Positions 42,321 through 52,043 are shown, counted from the stretch's first letter. The stretch: 64,000 nucleotides of DNA from Lachnoclostridium sp. An138 (GCF_002160765.1 NZ_NFLF01000001.1:310001-374000), one strand, 5' to 3'. The notes: generated from the sequence alone by a model not told the origin. Numbers and translations are program-made.

Positions 42321-42833
42321 ATGGCAGATACCTTTACTCTGTACAAGCTGATTATTCTTTATCTGCTGGATAAAGTAAACTTTCCCATGAGTAACGCCCA
42401 GCTTTCCGAATTTATTCTGGAAAAAGAGTATACCGACTATTTCACGGTTCAGACAGCTCTGTCCGAACTGAGCGAGACCGGTTTCCTCAGGGTAAAAACT
42501 GTCCGGAATACCTCCCTTTACCGGATCACAGAGGAAGGCCGGAAGACTCTCTCCTACTTTATACAGAAAATCTCTCCCGCCATCCGTGAGGAAATCGATT
42601 CCTTTCTCCAGGAACACAGCTATGAGCTGCGCAATGAGATTTCCACACCGGCCGATTACTATAAGACAGATTCCGGTGAGTTCGCGGCCCGCTGCCGTGT
42701 TCTGGAAAAGGATTCCGTGCTGATCGACCTGACACTGACCGTTCCCGTAAAGGAGCAGGCCGAAGCCATCTGCAGCCACTGGAGAGATAAAAGCCAGAGC
42801 CTCTATGCTTCCATTATGAAAGAGCTGCTGTAA
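42321..42833 (+). CDS. DUF4364 family protein (winged-helix-like)
   Basis: The 170-residue protein starts MADTFTLYKLIILYLLDKVNFPMSNAQ, which matches DUF4364. Residues about 5-75 look like a winged helix (NAQLSEFILEKEYTDYFTVQTALSELSETGFL, then a beta wing with SLYRITEEGRKTL). The C-terminal half has no known domain. A DNA-binding regulator role is an inference. AAAGGAG precedes the ATG, and it lies 78 bases after the radical SAM gene, probably in one transcript that ends at 43077-43150. Confidence 0.8.
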   Translation: MADTFTLYKLIILYLLDKVNFPMSNAQLSEFILEKEYTDYFTVQTALSELSETGFLRVKTVRNTSLYRITEEGRKTLSYFIQKISPAIREEIDSFLQEHSYELRNEISTPADYYKTDSGEFAARCRVLEKDSVLIDLTLTVPVKEQAEAICSHWRDKSQSLYASIMKELL

Positions 42834-42950
42834 CGTCTGTGTGCCGGGAAGTAAGTAATCTGTTCTACCATCGAATCCCCGCCGCATGCAGCGGATAGCA
42901 AACTGGCAGTACCCCAGGGGGCAGGGTATTTGCGCCCACAGGGCGCTTAT

Positions 42951-43043
42951 CCTCGCGGCGTTCGCCAAATAGGCGCGCAGGCACAAAATCAAGAAGGCTG
43001 CCTGGCCGCCGTCCGCCTGGCTCACTACCTGCGGGAATAAACC
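42951..43043 (-). repeat. Dispersed GC-rich repeat, copy B
   Basis: The sequence matches copy A at 25721-25815 in order and orientation: GCGGCGTTCGCCAAAT, GCGCGCAGGC, CAAA, then a G/C block and CCTGGCTCACT and GCGG-AATAAA. Here it is purely intergenic. Flanking GC-rich sequence to 42870 may belong to a longer version of the element. Confidence 0.65.
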
Positions 43044-43076
43044 CGCTCTGCGTCCCTGCAGCCATAAAAGCAGAAA

Positions 43077-43150
43077 AGCCGTGCGGCAGAAAAGACAGGC
43101 TTTGAAAACAAAGCTCCTGGATATCCCTCTTCTGCCGCACGGCTCATTTT
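43077..43150. terminator. Large bidirectional terminator
   Basis: AGCCGTGCGGCAGAA and TTCTGCCGCACGGCT form a perfect 15-base outer stem. An inner stem (CAGGCTTTG/CAAAGCTCCTG) continues it. TTTTTT follows on the plus strand and TTTT on the minus strand. Confidence 0.85.
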
Positions 43151-43227
43151 TTGTTTCTGTTTTATTTCTGTTTATTTCTGAATGAAACGCTGCCAGTTCA
43201 CCTTTGACAGGAACTATTCCGTTTCTT

Positions 43228-44346
43228 CTATTTATCTTTCCGGTAATTGTTCAGCCCCTCCGCCAAATTTTTCACATCCGCTATCAGATCGTCAAAGGCA
43301 CCGGATTCATACAGGCTGATCAGAATCATACCGATAGGAACGGCGATAATCATAGCCAGAATTCCGCCCACTTTATAACCGATAAACATGCAGAACAGTG
43401 TCACAAGAGGATTCAGGCCTATGGTATCTCCCACAATCTTCGGCTGAATCAGCTGGCGCACCAGCTGGCTTACCAGATAAATAATAATAAGCCCCACCGC
43501 GAACTGGTAATCAGCGCTGAGAATCTTCAGCACCGCCCAGGGAATCAGCGCCGTCCCTGTCCCAAAGAAAGGCAGAAAATCCAAAATCGCAATCAGTACC
43601 GCAAACAGCACCGCATAATTAATCCCCAGAATCCAGAAACCGATCAACAGAATCAGCGCCACCACACCCATGATTTTAAACTGAGCCTTAAAATATCCGC
43701 CCACCGCTTTTTTAAAGTTTCCGGTAATAAAAATCCATTTTTCACGGAGAGACGCCGGCGTATGCTCCCGGACCCACTGCAGAATCTTTTCCCGTTCCGC
43801 AATGAAAAAATAGGCGGAAAGCACCGCGAAAATCACATTTACCAGAACGTTTGGAATATTTCTGGCGATACTGCCGGCCGCTGCCACCGTAGGAGTTCCT
43901 ATGGTACTGACCACATCACCGAGGGAATTCGTAAGAGAGTCAATCAATCCCGACAGGCTTTCTGTCAGGTTCGGCGGGAAACGCGACGCGATTCCCTGCA
44001 GGTTATCTTCCGTCTCCGCCAGATCCTGAAGCAGAGCATTGTACAGTTCCGGCAGCGTCCCGATAAACCCGTAAATTTCCCGTATAATTCTGGATACCGC
44101 AAAATATCCGCCCACTGCCACCAGTGCTACAGCTCCAATAATAATCAGCATGGAACTGTGCTTCCGGACAATTTTCATCCGCTTTTCCATAAAACGGACC
44201 AGCGGATTCGCGATCATGGCAATGATCCATCCTATGACCAGAGGCATGAAAAACACCAGGAGTCTCGGAAGAAGAAGACAGACCAGAAGCAGTGCCGCCA
44301 AAGACAGTAAAATGTTCACAAAACTTTTCATATAGCTGCTGTTCAT
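43228..44346 (-). CDS. AI-2E family transporter
   Basis: The 372-residue protein has about eight membrane helices with the family's layout: two N-terminal helices, a long loop (about 85-150) and a C-terminal block with FLPFFGTGTALIPWA, QPKIVGDTIGLNPLVTLF and GGILAMIIAVPIGMIL. Members include TqsA, linked to AI-2 release, and Na+/H+ antiporters, so the substrate here is unknown. The start may be at 44346 or at the ATG of MKSF at 44331. It follows engB by 66 bases on the same strand. Confidence 0.88.
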   Translation of the reverse strand: MNSSYMKSFVNILLSLAALLLVCLLLPRLLVFFMPLVIGWIIAMIANPLVRFMEKRMKIVRKHSSMLIIIGAVALVAVGGYFAVSRIIREIYGFIGTLPELYNALLQDLAETEDNLQGIASRFPPNLTESLSGLIDSLTNSLGDVVSTIGTPTVAAAGSIARNIPNVLVNVIFAVLSAYFFIAEREKILQWVREHTPASLREKWIFITGNFKKAVGGYFKAQFKIMGVVALILLIGFWILGINYAVLFAVLIAILDFLPFFGTGTALIPWAVLKILSADYQFAVGLIIIYLVSQLVRQLIQPKIVGDTIGLNPLVTLFCMFIGYKVGGILAMIIAVPIGMILISLYESGAFDDLIADVKNLAEGLNNYRKDK

Positions 44347-44412
44347 ATTGTCACCCCGTCAGCTGCCGGGAGCCGGAATCCCTCTTTTCCGCCTGCCGGC
44401 GTCTTATTTGAC

Positions 44413-45003
44413 TTAATTCTCTTCCAGTATTTCGTCCATCACGGCCCAGATCTCGTCCCTTCCCTGCTTGGTGAGAGCCGAAAAAGGAAGCATCTTTGTT
44501 CCGGGCTTTACGCCAAGACCTGTCCGCAGAATTTTCAGCTGTTTCTCTGTCTGGCTGCGCTTGATCTTGTCAAGCTTGGTGGCAATGATAATCGGATCGT
44601 ATCCATTATAGACAATCCACTCGTACATCCGGCGGTCATTCTCAGACGGCTCGTGGCGGATATCAATCAGAAGAAAGACAGCGCGCAGCTGCTTTGAGCC
44701 ATGGAGATAACGCTCGATGAGCTTTCCCCATTTTTCCCGTATCTCCTGGGCTACCTTCGCGTAGCCGTAGCCGGGCAGATCCACCAGATACATGGCGTCA
44801 TTGATGTTGTAGAAATTGATGGTCTGGGTTTTCCCCGGCTGGGCCGAGGTTCTCGCCAGGGCCTTGCGGTTCATCAGCGCATTGATAAGAGACGATTTCC
44901 CCACGTTGGATTTTCCCGCAAAAGCGATCTCCGGCAGACTATTTTCCGGAAGACGGCTGGTGATGCCGCAGACCGTCTCCAGACTTACGTTTTTAATTTT
45001 CAT
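44413..45003 (-). CDS. engB: Ribosome biogenesis GTPase YihA/YsxC (EngB)
   Basis: The 196-residue GTPase acts in late 50S subunit assembly. It has the P-loop GKSNVGKS (30-37), switch II DLPGYGYAKV and the base-specificity motif TKLDK. It begins 11 bases inside the end of lon, the order found in Bacillus (lonA-ysxC), which supports translational coupling. Confidence 0.95.
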   Translation of the reverse strand: MKIKNVSLETVCGITSRLPENSLPEIAFAGKSNVGKSSLINALMNRKALARTSAQPGKTQTINFYNINDAMYLVDLPGYGYAKVAQEIREKWGKLIERYLHGSKQLRAVFLLIDIRHEPSENDRRMYEWIVYNGYDPIIIATKLDKIKRSQTEKQLKILRTGLGVKPGTKMLPFSALTKQGRDEIWAVMDEILEEN

Positions 45004-47317
45004 GAAAGGCTACCTCTAATACATCCTTCATCTGCTCCGCATATACAATGCGCAGACCCTTTTTGATCTCCGGTGAAATGTCTTCCACATCTCTTTTATT
45101 CCGGGCAGGCACAATGACCGTCTTGATACCGGCGCTCTTTGCGGCCAGAATCTTCTCCTTCAGTCCGCCGATGGGAAGCACGCGTCCCCGCAGGGTGATC
45201 TCCCCTGTCATGGCTACCGACGCGTAGACCGGGATTCCCGTAATGGCCGACAGCATGGCTGTGGCCATCGTAATGCCTGCCGAAGGCCCGTCCTTGGGGA
45301 CAGCCCCCTCTGGTATATGGATATGTATATCATGCTCCCGGAAGAACTTCTTTCCGATTCCATAATTTTCACTGACGGAACGGATATAGCTTAAGCCTGT
45401 CCGGGCCGATTCCTTCATCACATCGCCCAGCTGGCCGGTCAGAGAGATTTCTCCCCGTCCGGGCATGATATTGACCTCGATCTGAAGCGTATCGCCTCCC
45501 ACGCTGGTCCATGCCAGACCGCGGACGATTCCTACCTCATCCGTTTCATTTGCCATGTCATAGATATAACGAACTTTGCCCAGATATTTCTCCAGATTAT
45601 TCTCTGTAAGCTTTACAGATTTTCTGTCGTTCTCGAGAATCTCTCTGGCCGCTTTCCGACAGACCTCTCCCAGTTTCCGCTCCAGCTGACGCACTCCGGC
45701 CTCTCTCGTATAACCGTGTATAAGCTGCTCCAGAGCTTTGGCGCTGATGGAGAGCTGCCCCTCCTTCAGGCCGTTCTTTTCCATCTGCTTGGCAATCAGA
45801 TGCTCTCTGGCAATATGCACCTTTTCGTTTTCCGTATAGCTGCTGACCTCAATCAACTCCATGCGGTCCAGAAGCGGCCGCGGAATCGTATGCACATCGT
45901 TGGCCGTGGCGATAAAGAGCACCTCCGACAGATCCAGCGGAATCTCCACATAATGGTCATGGAAACGGTTGTTCTGCTCGGAATCCAGTACCTCCAGAAG
46001 AGCGGAGGCCGTATCTCCCTTGTAATCGCTGCTGACCTTGTCGATCTCATCCAGCAGCATCAGCGGATTTTTCACGCCGGCCTGCCGCATACCGGCCGCG
46101 ATGCGGCCGGGCATGGCGCCCACATAGGTCCTTCTGTGTCCCCGAATCTCCGCCTCATCCCGGACGCCGCCCAGGGAAATGCGTACGTATTTCTTATTCA
46201 GAGCTCTGGCAATGGAGCGGGCAATGGATGTCTTTCCGGTTCCGGGCGGTCCCACCAGACAGATAATCGGGCTGCGTCCCTTCTTGGTCAGAATCCGCAC
46301 GGCGAGAAATTCCAGCACCCGCTGCTTCACCTTTTCCATTCCATAGTGATCTTCATTCAGAATCTGCTCTGCCCGCTTCAGGTCTGTGCTGTCTCTCGAT
46401 GCCTTATCCCAGGGAAGCTCCAGCAGGGTCTCAATATATCCCCGGATTACTGCGCTTTCAGAGGAATTGTTCCCTATATTCTGAAAACGCGTAATTTCCT
46501 TTTCAATCTTTTCCTTAACCTCTCTGGATGCTTTCAGCTTTGTCAGCTCTTCCCGGAAATGATCGGCATCGGAGCCCGCCGTATCTTCTCCCAGCTCTTC
46601 CCGGATCACTTTCAGCTGCTCCCGCAGCAGATACTCTCTCTGGTTCTTGTCCACCCGGGCCTTCACTTTTTCCTGAAGTTCCCGTTTAAAGCGCAGAACT
46701 TCTATCTCCTTATTCATCTGTGCGCAGAGAAGCTCATAGCGGTCCGACAGAGTCACTGTCTCCAGAAGCTTCTGCTTATCCTCGTAATAAAGGGGAAGGT
46801 TGATCATGATCTCCTTCATCAGCTTCTCCAGATCCGCCGTCTCCGTAATCTGGCGTTCCAGCTCCTTCCCTACCTTTCCGCTTTCCCTGCAGTACAGGTG
46901 AAATGTCTCGGAAAGATTCCGAACCATAGCCTCTCCGTAAGCAGGGTCCAGATTCTCCAGCGCGTCCTCACTCTCAAAACGGATTACCTCTGCCTCCAGA
47001 AACTCTCCGTCCTGGGAAAAATGAGACAGCTCTGCTTTCTCCAGTCCTTCTGCCAGCACCCGGATTACATTGTGAGGCAGCTTGATTACCTGCTTCACAG
47101 ACGCGATGGTGCCGATACGGTACAGATCCTCCGGCCCCGGCTGCTCTACCTGAACATCCTTCTGAGTTACCAGAAAGATCCTCTGTTCTTTCAGCATGGC
47201 CTGCTCAATGGCCTTTACCGAACGTTCTCTGCTTACATCAAAATGTATTACCATACCCGGAAGAATGGTCATTCCCCGCAGCGCCACTACGGGTAAAGTC
47301 TCAATCAGGTCATTCAA
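44993..47317 (-). CDS. lon: ATP-dependent protease Lon (LonA)
   Basis: The 774-residue AAA+ protease degrades misfolded and regulatory proteins. It has the N-terminal substrate domain (to about 200), a coiled coil, Walker A GPPGTGKT, Walker B MLLDEIDK, and the protease domain with the catalytic Ser in PKDGPSAGI near 679 and Lys in LKEKILAAKSAG near 722. The first codon is TTG at 47317, eight bases after AGGAGG; the nearby ATG is out of frame. It follows clpX, from which it is separated by a hairpin. Confidence 0.95.
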   Translation of the reverse strand: MNDLIETLPVVALRGMTILPGMVIHFDVSRERSVKAIEQAMLKEQRIFLVTQKDVQVEQPGPEDLYRIGTIASVKQVIKLPHNVIRVLAEGLEKAELSHFSQDGEFLEAEVIRFESEDALENLDPAYGEAMVRNLSETFHLYCRESGKVGKELERQITETADLEKLMKEIMINLPLYYEDKQKLLETVTLSDRYELLCAQMNKEIEVLRFKRELQEKVKARVDKNQREYLLREQLKVIREELGEDTAGSDADHFREELTKLKASREVKEKIEKEITRFQNIGNNSSESAVIRGYIETLLELPWDKASRDSTDLKRAEQILNEDHYGMEKVKQRVLEFLAVRILTKKGRSPIICLVGPPGTGKTSIARSIARALNKKYVRISLGGVRDEAEIRGHRRTYVGAMPGRIAAGMRQAGVKNPLMLLDEIDKVSSDYKGDTASALLEVLDSEQNNRFHDHYVEIPLDLSEVLFIATANDVHTIPRPLLDRMELIEVSSYTENEKVHIAREHLIAKQMEKNGLKEGQLSISAKALEQLIHGYTREAGVRQLERKLGEVCRKAAREILENDRKSVKLTENNLEKYLGKVRYIYDMANETDEVGIVRGLAWTSVGGDTLQIEVNIMPGRGEISLTGQLGDVMKESARTGLSYIRSVSENYGIGKKFFREHDIHIHIPEGAVPKDGPSAGITMATAMLSAITGIPVYASVAMTGEITLRGRVLPIGGLKEKILAAKSAGIKTVIVPARNKRDVEDISPEIKKGLRIVYAEQMKDVLEVAFHEN

Positions 47318-47358
47318 CTGACGTTCCTCCTGTTTTCTTCTTATGCCGTATATACAAT

Positions 47359-47385
47359 GAGATTCCGGGTTACGCCCGGAATCTC
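47359..47385 (-). other. Hairpin over the clpX stop codon
   Basis: GAGATTCCGGG and CCCGGAATCTC are perfect 11-base arms around a five-base loop that contains the clpX TAA. Without a T-run it is more likely a processing or attenuation element between clpX and lon than a terminator. Confidence 0.6.
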
Positions 47386-48632
47386 ACCTCATTGCTCGTC
47401 GTCACAGGCTTGCCCGTTCCTTCCACGACTTCTTTTGTTATCATACAATTGGTAATGCTCTCATCTGACGGAATCTCATACATGGTATCCAGCATAATGC
47501 CTTCCATAATGGCACGCAGGCCTCTCGCTCCCGTCTTACGCTTTACCGTCTGCTCTGCGATGGCTTCGATGGCCTCCCTCTCAAAGGAAAGCTTCACGCC
47601 ATCCAGCTCGAACATTTTTTTGTACTGCTTTACAATGGAGTTCTTCGGCTCCACCAGAATCCGTACCATGTCCTCCTTAGTCAGGGCGTCCAGCGCCACT
47701 GTCACAGGCACACGTCCCACGAACTCCGGAATCATTCCGAATTTAACCAGATCCTCCGGAAGGAGCTTCCGAAGCAACTGGCCCACATTGTCCTCTTCAT
47801 TGGGCTTTCCAAGCTCAGCGCCAAAACCGATGGTTCTCTGATCCATACGGCGCTCTATGATCTTCTCAAGACCCTCGAAGGCTCCTCCGCAGATAAAGAG
47901 GATATTGGTGGTATCGATCTGAATCAGCTCCTGATGGGGATGCTTTCTTCCGCCCTGGGGCGGCACGGAAGCAATGGTTCCCTCCAGAATCTTCAGAAGA
48001 GCCTGCTGCACGCCCTCGCCGGATACGTCTCTGGTAATGGACGGATTCTCAGACTTTCTTGTAATCTTGTCAATCTCATCGATATAGATAATGCCGTGCT
48101 GGGCGCGCTCGATATCATAATCGGCTGCCTGAATGATTTTCAGCAGAATATTTTCCACGTCCTCGCCCACATAGCCGGCCTCTGTCAGAGAGGTGGCGTC
48201 CGCAATGGCAAAGGGCACATTCAGAAGCCGCGCCAGCGTCTGCGCCAGCAGCGTCTTTCCGGAACCGGTAGGCCCGAGCATCAGAATGTTGCTCTTCTGC
48301 AGCTCCACATCGGAATTCTTCTTGTCTTCCATGGCAAGAATCCGCTTATAGTGGTTGTACACCGCTACGGAAAGCACTTTCTTTGCCTCATCCTGCCCGA
48401 TCACATAATCATCCAGGAAGGCCTTGATCTCCTTGGGTTTTAACAGGTTGATCTCTTCCGGTCCCCGTTCTATCTCGTCCTGTTCGAATTCTTCTTCGAT
48501 CAGCTCTGCGCACAGCTCCACGCACTCATCACAGATGTAGGTCCCGCTGGGCCCGGAAATCATTTTCCGGACCTGATCCCCTGTCTTTCCGCAGAAGGAA
48601 CACCTTATCTTATCATCACTAATCCTGGCCAT
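47370..48632 (-). CDS. clpX: ClpX, ATP-binding subunit of ClpXP protease
   Basis: The 420-residue unfoldase has the N-terminal zinc domain (C11, C14, C34, C37), Walker A GPTGSGKT near 114, Walker [11 protein letters not shown], the RYVGR-type pore region ([12 protein letters not shown]) and the IGF loop RTIGFGA that docks on ClpP. It lies 14 bases after clpP on the same strand, so ClpX and ClpP are made together. Confidence 0.96.
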   Translation of the reverse strand: MARISDDKIRCSFCGKTGDQVRKMISGPSGTYICDECVELCAELIEEEFEQDEIERGPEEINLLKPKEIKAFLDDYVIGQDEAKKVLSVAVYNHYKRILAMEDKKNSDVELQKSNILMLGPTGSGKTLLAQTLARLLNVPFAIADATSLTEAGYVGEDVENILLKIIQAADYDIERAQHGIIYIDEIDKITRKSENPSITRDVSGEGVQQALLKILEGTIASVPPQGGRKHPHQELIQIDTTNILFICGGAFEGLEKIIERRMDQRTIGFGAELGKPNEEDNVGQLLRKLLPEDLVKFGMIPEFVGRVPVTVALDALTKEDMVRILVEPKNSIVKQYKKMFELDGVKLSFEREAIEAIAEQTVKRKTGARGLRAIMEGIMLDTMYEIPSDESITNCMITKEVVEGTGKPVTTSNEVRFRA

Positions 48633-48646
48633 TTATAATCTTCCTT

Positions 48647-49240
48647 TTATGCTCTCTTTGTCACAATGCTGTCGATCAGTCCATAGGCAACCGCTTCCTC
48701 CGCGCTCATATAATTATCGCGCTCGGTGTCAGCCGCAATGACCTCCAGCGGCTGTCCTGTATTGGCCGCCAGAATCTCGTTCAGCTTTTTCTTGGTCTTC
48801 AGAATATGATCCGCCACAATCTTGATGTCTGTGGCCTGGCCCTGGGCTCCGCCGGAAGGCTGATGAATCATAATTTCGGCATTGGGGAGCGCCATGCGCT
48901 TTCCCTTTGCTCCTCCTGCCAGCAGGAAGGCTCCCATGCTGGCAGCCATGCCCATACAGATGGTGGACACATCACACTTGATATACTGCATCGTATCGTA
49001 AATCGCCATACCCGCGGTCACGGAACCGCCCGGACTGTTAATATACAGGCTGATATCCTTTCCCGGGTCCTCAGACTCCAGAAACAGCAGCTGAGACACT
49101 ACCAGGCTTGCGGATACATCCGTCACTTCCTCCCCCAGAAAGATAATCCTGTCCTTAAGCAGGCGGGAATAGATATCATAGGAACGCTCTCCCCGGCTGG
49201 TCTGCTCAATGACGTAAGGTACCAAACTCATATTCATCAT
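48647..49240 (-). CDS. clpP: ClpP protease subunit
   Basis: The 197-residue serine peptidase has S101 in [10 protein letters not shown]126 in MIHQPSGG and an Asp in the [12 protein letters not shown] region. [12 protein letters not shown] is typical. The protein forms the barrel that degrades substrates fed by ClpX. Four in-frame ATGs cluster at the start. AAAGGAAA suits 49240 better than 49249, which is too close to it. Confidence 0.96.
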   Translation of the reverse strand: MMNMSLVPYVIEQTSRGERSYDIYSRLLKDRIIFLGEEVTDVSASLVVSQLLFLESEDPGKDISLYINSPGGSVTAGMAIYDTMQYIKCDVSTICMGMAASMGAFLLAGGAKGKRMALPNAEIMIHQPSGGAQGQATDIKIVADHILKTKKKLNEILAANTGQPLEVIAADTERDNYMSAEEAVAYGLIDSIVTKRA

Positions 49241-49310
49241 GCTTATCATTTCCTTTCTGTCAGGTTCTGTCAGGATTTCTGAATTATTTCCGCACTTTTA
49301 CGCAGAATCC

Positions 49311-50597
49311 TTATTTCTCCACAGCCGCTTCCGTTACCAGATCAACGGCTTTCTGAATTGCCAGATCCTCTTTGATATTCTTCTTATCCGCATCGCTGAA
49401 CAGCTCTTTGAGTTTATCCACTTCCATCTTGTACTGCTCTGCCATACGCGCGTACTCTGCTTCCAGCTCCTCATCGGTAGCTTCCAGATTCTCAGCGGCA
49501 GCCACTGCCTCCAGTACGAGACGGCTCTGAATTCTCTTCAGGGCCTGGGGCTTGGACTGCTCTACCAGAGCGTCTACCGTAGAACCTGTGAACTGCATGT
49601 ACTGATCCATGGAAAGTCCCTGCATCTGCAGTCTCTGCGCGAACTCATCCACCATCTGCTCAGCCTGAGTCTTCAGCATGGCATCCGGAATCTCCATCTG
49701 AGCGCCCTCGATGATCTTCTCGATGACCTCGTCTTCCTTCTTTGCCTTTGCGGAAGCTGCCTTCTTCTCCTCCAGTTTTTTGCGCACGTCTGCCTTATAT
49801 TCCTCCAGCGTGTCAAACTCGGATACGTCCTGAGCGAAATCATCATCCAGCTCCGGCAGCTCTTTTACCTTGATCTCCTTTACCGTGCACTTGAATACGG
49901 CCGGCTTTCCTGCCAGGTCCTTTGCATGGTAATCCTCCGGGAAGGTTACGTTTACTTCCACTTCCTTGCCAATCTCAGCGCCCACAAGCTGCTCCTCGAA
50001 GCCCGGAATGAACGCGCCGGAACCAATGGTCAGCGGATAATCCGTCCCCTTTCCTCCCTCAAAAGGCGTTCCGTCCACAAAGCCCTCGAAATCAATCACA
50101 GTCATATCCCCATCCTGTACCGGACGATCCTCTACTGTGATCGCTCTGGAATTGTTCTCGCGCTCTTTATCAATCTCTGCGTTTACTTCCTCGTCTGTGG
50201 CTGCGGTATCCGCCTTCTCTACCTCGATGCCCTTGTACTCTCCAAGAGTCACTTCCGGCTTCACTGCCACCTCTGCTGTAAAAATGAAGGGCTTGCCCTT
50301 CTCGATCTGCTCCACGCTGATCTCCGGACGGGATACCAGCTCCAGCTCGCACTCATCCACAGCCTTCTCATAGGCGCTGGGGATCAGCTCATTTACAGCG
50401 TCCTCATAAAAGAACTGGGGACCATACATTTTCTCGATCATCTGGCGCGGTACCTTGCCCTTACGGAAGCCCGGAATGGAAATCTGCTTTCTATTCTTCA
50501 GGTAAGCTCTCTGGAGAGCGCCCTCCAGTTCCTCGGGGGACACCTCAATGGTAAGCTTTGCCATGTTCTTCTCTAATTTTTCCACCTGTAAACTCAT
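49311..50597 (-). CDS. tig: Trigger factor
   Basis: The 428-residue ribosome-associated chaperone has the ribosome-binding N-terminal domain with GFRKGKVPRQMIEKMYG, an FKBP-type prolyl isomerase domain (about 160-245, with VIDFEGFVDGTPFEGGKGTDYPLTIGSGAFIPGFEEQLVG, split as VIDFEGFVDG and FIPGFEEQLVG), and the helical C-terminal arms. It heads the tig-clpP-clpX-lon-engB cluster, a conserved protein quality-control set. TAAGGAGG precedes the ATG. Confidence 0.96.
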   Translation of the reverse strand: MSLQVEKLEKNMAKLTIEVSPEELEGALQRAYLKNRKQISIPGFRKGKVPRQMIEKMYGPQFFYEDAVNELIPSAYEKAVDECELELVSRPEISVEQIEKGKPFIFTAEVAVKPEVTLGEYKGIEVEKADTAATDEEVNAEIDKERENNSRAITVEDRPVQDGDMTVIDFEGFVDGTPFEGGKGTDYPLTIGSGAFIPGFEEQLVGAEIGKEVEVNVTFPEDYHAKDLAGKPAVFKCTVKEIKVKELPELDDDFAQDVSEFDTLEEYKADVRKKLEEKKAASAKAKKEDEVIEKIIEGAQMEIPDAMLKTQAEQMVDEFAQRLQMQGLSMDQYMQFTGSTVDALVEQSKPQALKRIQSRLVLEAVAAAENLEATDEELEAEYARMAEQYKMEVDKLKELFSDADKKNIKEDLAIQKAVDLVTEAAVEK

Positions 50598-50717
50598 CTT
50601 CTATTTTCCTCCTTAAATTGTATACCTCTTTAGGACTGCACAGAATATCATATAGAAAGTGCGCTGCTGTTCCGGCTGCGGATACAGTTTTCAGCACATA
50701 CTTACAGTCATTGTAAT

Positions 50718-50747
50718 AGTATAGCATGGGCCTTCTGTAAAAATCAA
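50718..50747 (-). promoter_or_regulatory. Promoter of the tig-clp-lon cluster
   Basis: On the minus strand TTGATT (50747-50742) and TATACT (50723-50718, with an upstream TGC) are 18 bases apart. The leader is about 115 bases and can pair internally. No CIRCE or CtsR-type site is evident. Confidence 0.55.
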
Positions 50748-50760
50748 GTACCTGCATAAA

Positions 50761-50820
50761 AAATATGCCAGGAGCCCTCCGCCGGCTCCCGGCTTTTTCC
50801 CCGGCGGCAACGCCGCCGGG
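50761..50820 (-). terminator. Double-hairpin terminator after telA
   Basis: On the minus strand the first hairpin is CCCGGCGGC/GCCGCCGGG and the second is GGAGCC/GGCTCC; the latter is followed by TATTTTTT. It ends the VWA-xpaC-SBP-telA operon. Confidence 0.75.
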
Positions 50821-50826
50821 TCTTTC

Positions 50827-51987
50827 CTACCCCTGTTTTCTGTCCCGCGCCTCCAGGAGCACAGCCTTCAGCTGATTCTCGATTCCGGCAAGCTCTGTTT
50901 CCGCGCTCTGTCTGGCTGTATGCCCTTCCTGCTGAATCTTGATTGTCTCTTCAATGGTTTCAATCAGATCCGCATTTACCTTTTTCAGAGTCTCGATGTC
51001 CACAATCCCCCGTTCCGACTCTTTCGCCACATCGATGGTATTCTGCTTCAGAAGCTCTGCGTTTTTCTTCAAAAGAGCATTGGTGGTATCCGATACCTCT
51101 CTCTGCATTTTCAGCGCGCTCTGCTGGCGGCTTAAGCCCAGCGCAATCACAATCTGGCTCTTCCAGAGAGGAATGGTATTCAGAACCGCTGTCTGAATCT
51201 TCTCCACCAGCAGTTTGTCATTATTCTGAATCAGCCGGATCTGCGGCGCCGTCTGGATTGCGATGGTCTTGCTCAGCTTCAGATCATGAACCTTTTTCTC
51301 GAAGCGGTTCACCGTGTCTTCAAAATCCGTCACCAGCTGGGCGCTCATGGGATCGCCCTTTTCCCTGGCCTGCTCCCGCAGAGACGGCAGCGTCTCCGTG
51401 CGGATCTCCTGTATCTTCTCTTCTCCCGCCACAATGTAGACCTGCAGTTCCCGGAAATATTCCAGATTCTTTTCGTAAAGGCTGTCAAACATGCCGATAT
51501 CTTTCAAAAGCTCCATCCGCGCCTTATCCAGCTCGCCTTCTATGCGGTCAATCTGAACTTCCAGCGTCTCATAGCGCTGCATAAACTTTTTCAGGCTCCT
51601 GGATACGTCCTTGAAACCGGGAATTCTGTCCAGCAGGCTTTTTTCTCCCAGCTTATCGACTCCCACGTCCTTTACCTTCAGCATCAGCTCCGACATCATA
51701 TCACCCACATAACCGCTGTCCTTACTGCGGATCTGCGTCAGAATATTGTCTGCGAACCCGGAGATATTTCTCTGGGCGCCTGCTCCATACTGGACCGCCG
51801 CCTGGGAATCCATCAGGTCAATGCTGTCCCGGATTTCGCTGACCCGTTTCTTCTGCTCCGGCGTCAGCATCTCTATCTGTGCCTCTATCTTCGTCTCTAT
51901 CTGAGCCGCGCTCCCCGGCTGTGCCGCCGGCGCGGCCTGCATACTCTTTCTCTGGGCCAGAGCCTCAAGACTAATCTGTTCTGCCAT
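50827..51987 (-). CDS. telA: Toxic anion resistance protein TelA family
   Basis: The 386-residue, mostly helical protein matches TelA: YGAGAQRNISGFADNILTQIRSKDSGYVGDMMSELM (split here as YGAGAQ and GYVGDMMSEL), QLVTDFEDTVNRFEKKVHDLKLSKTIAIQTAPQIR (core IAIQTAPQIRLIQ) and TIPLWKSQIVIALGLSRQ. The family is tied to tellurite and other stress resistance, but its mechanism is unknown; it is thought to be cytoplasmic and membrane-associated. It is the last gene of the four-gene operon, 56 bases after the second binding-protein gene. Confidence 0.9.
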   Translation of the reverse strand: MAEQISLEALAQRKSMQAAPAAQPGSAAQIETKIEAQIEMLTPEQKKRVSEIRDSIDLMDSQAAVQYGAGAQRNISGFADNILTQIRSKDSGYVGDMMSELMLKVKDVGVDKLGEKSLLDRIPGFKDVSRSLKKFMQRYETLEVQIDRIEGELDKARMELLKDIGMFDSLYEKNLEYFRELQVYIVAGEEKIQEIRTETLPSLREQAREKGDPMSAQLVTDFEDTVNRFEKKVHDLKLSKTIAIQTAPQIRLIQNNDKLLVEKIQTAVLNTIPLWKSQIVIALGLSRQQSALKMQREVSDTTNALLKKNAELLKQNTIDVAKESERGIVDIETLKKVNADLIETIEETIKIQQEGHTARQSAETELAGIENQLKAVLLEARDRKQG

Positions 51988-52043
51988 TCTTTATTCTCCT
52001 GCTATCATTATAGATTTGTGGTTCTTTCCGCTGCTTTTCCCAT

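Larger units (their letters stand above)
42834..43227. other. Intergenic region with dispersed repeat and large terminator
   Basis: The 394 bases hold no gene. They contain GC-rich sequence from 42870 with the palindrome GCGCCC-ACA-GGGCGC, repeat copy B (42951-43043) and the terminator at 43077-43150. Open frames on the minus strand here come from the repeat. Confidence 0.6.

Noticed and set aside
42865-43140. A minus-strand frame with an AGSEPGG...GERR peptide, similar to one near 25750
   Set aside because: The similarity reflects the dispersed DNA repeat. There is no ribosome site, and the frame runs into a terminator.
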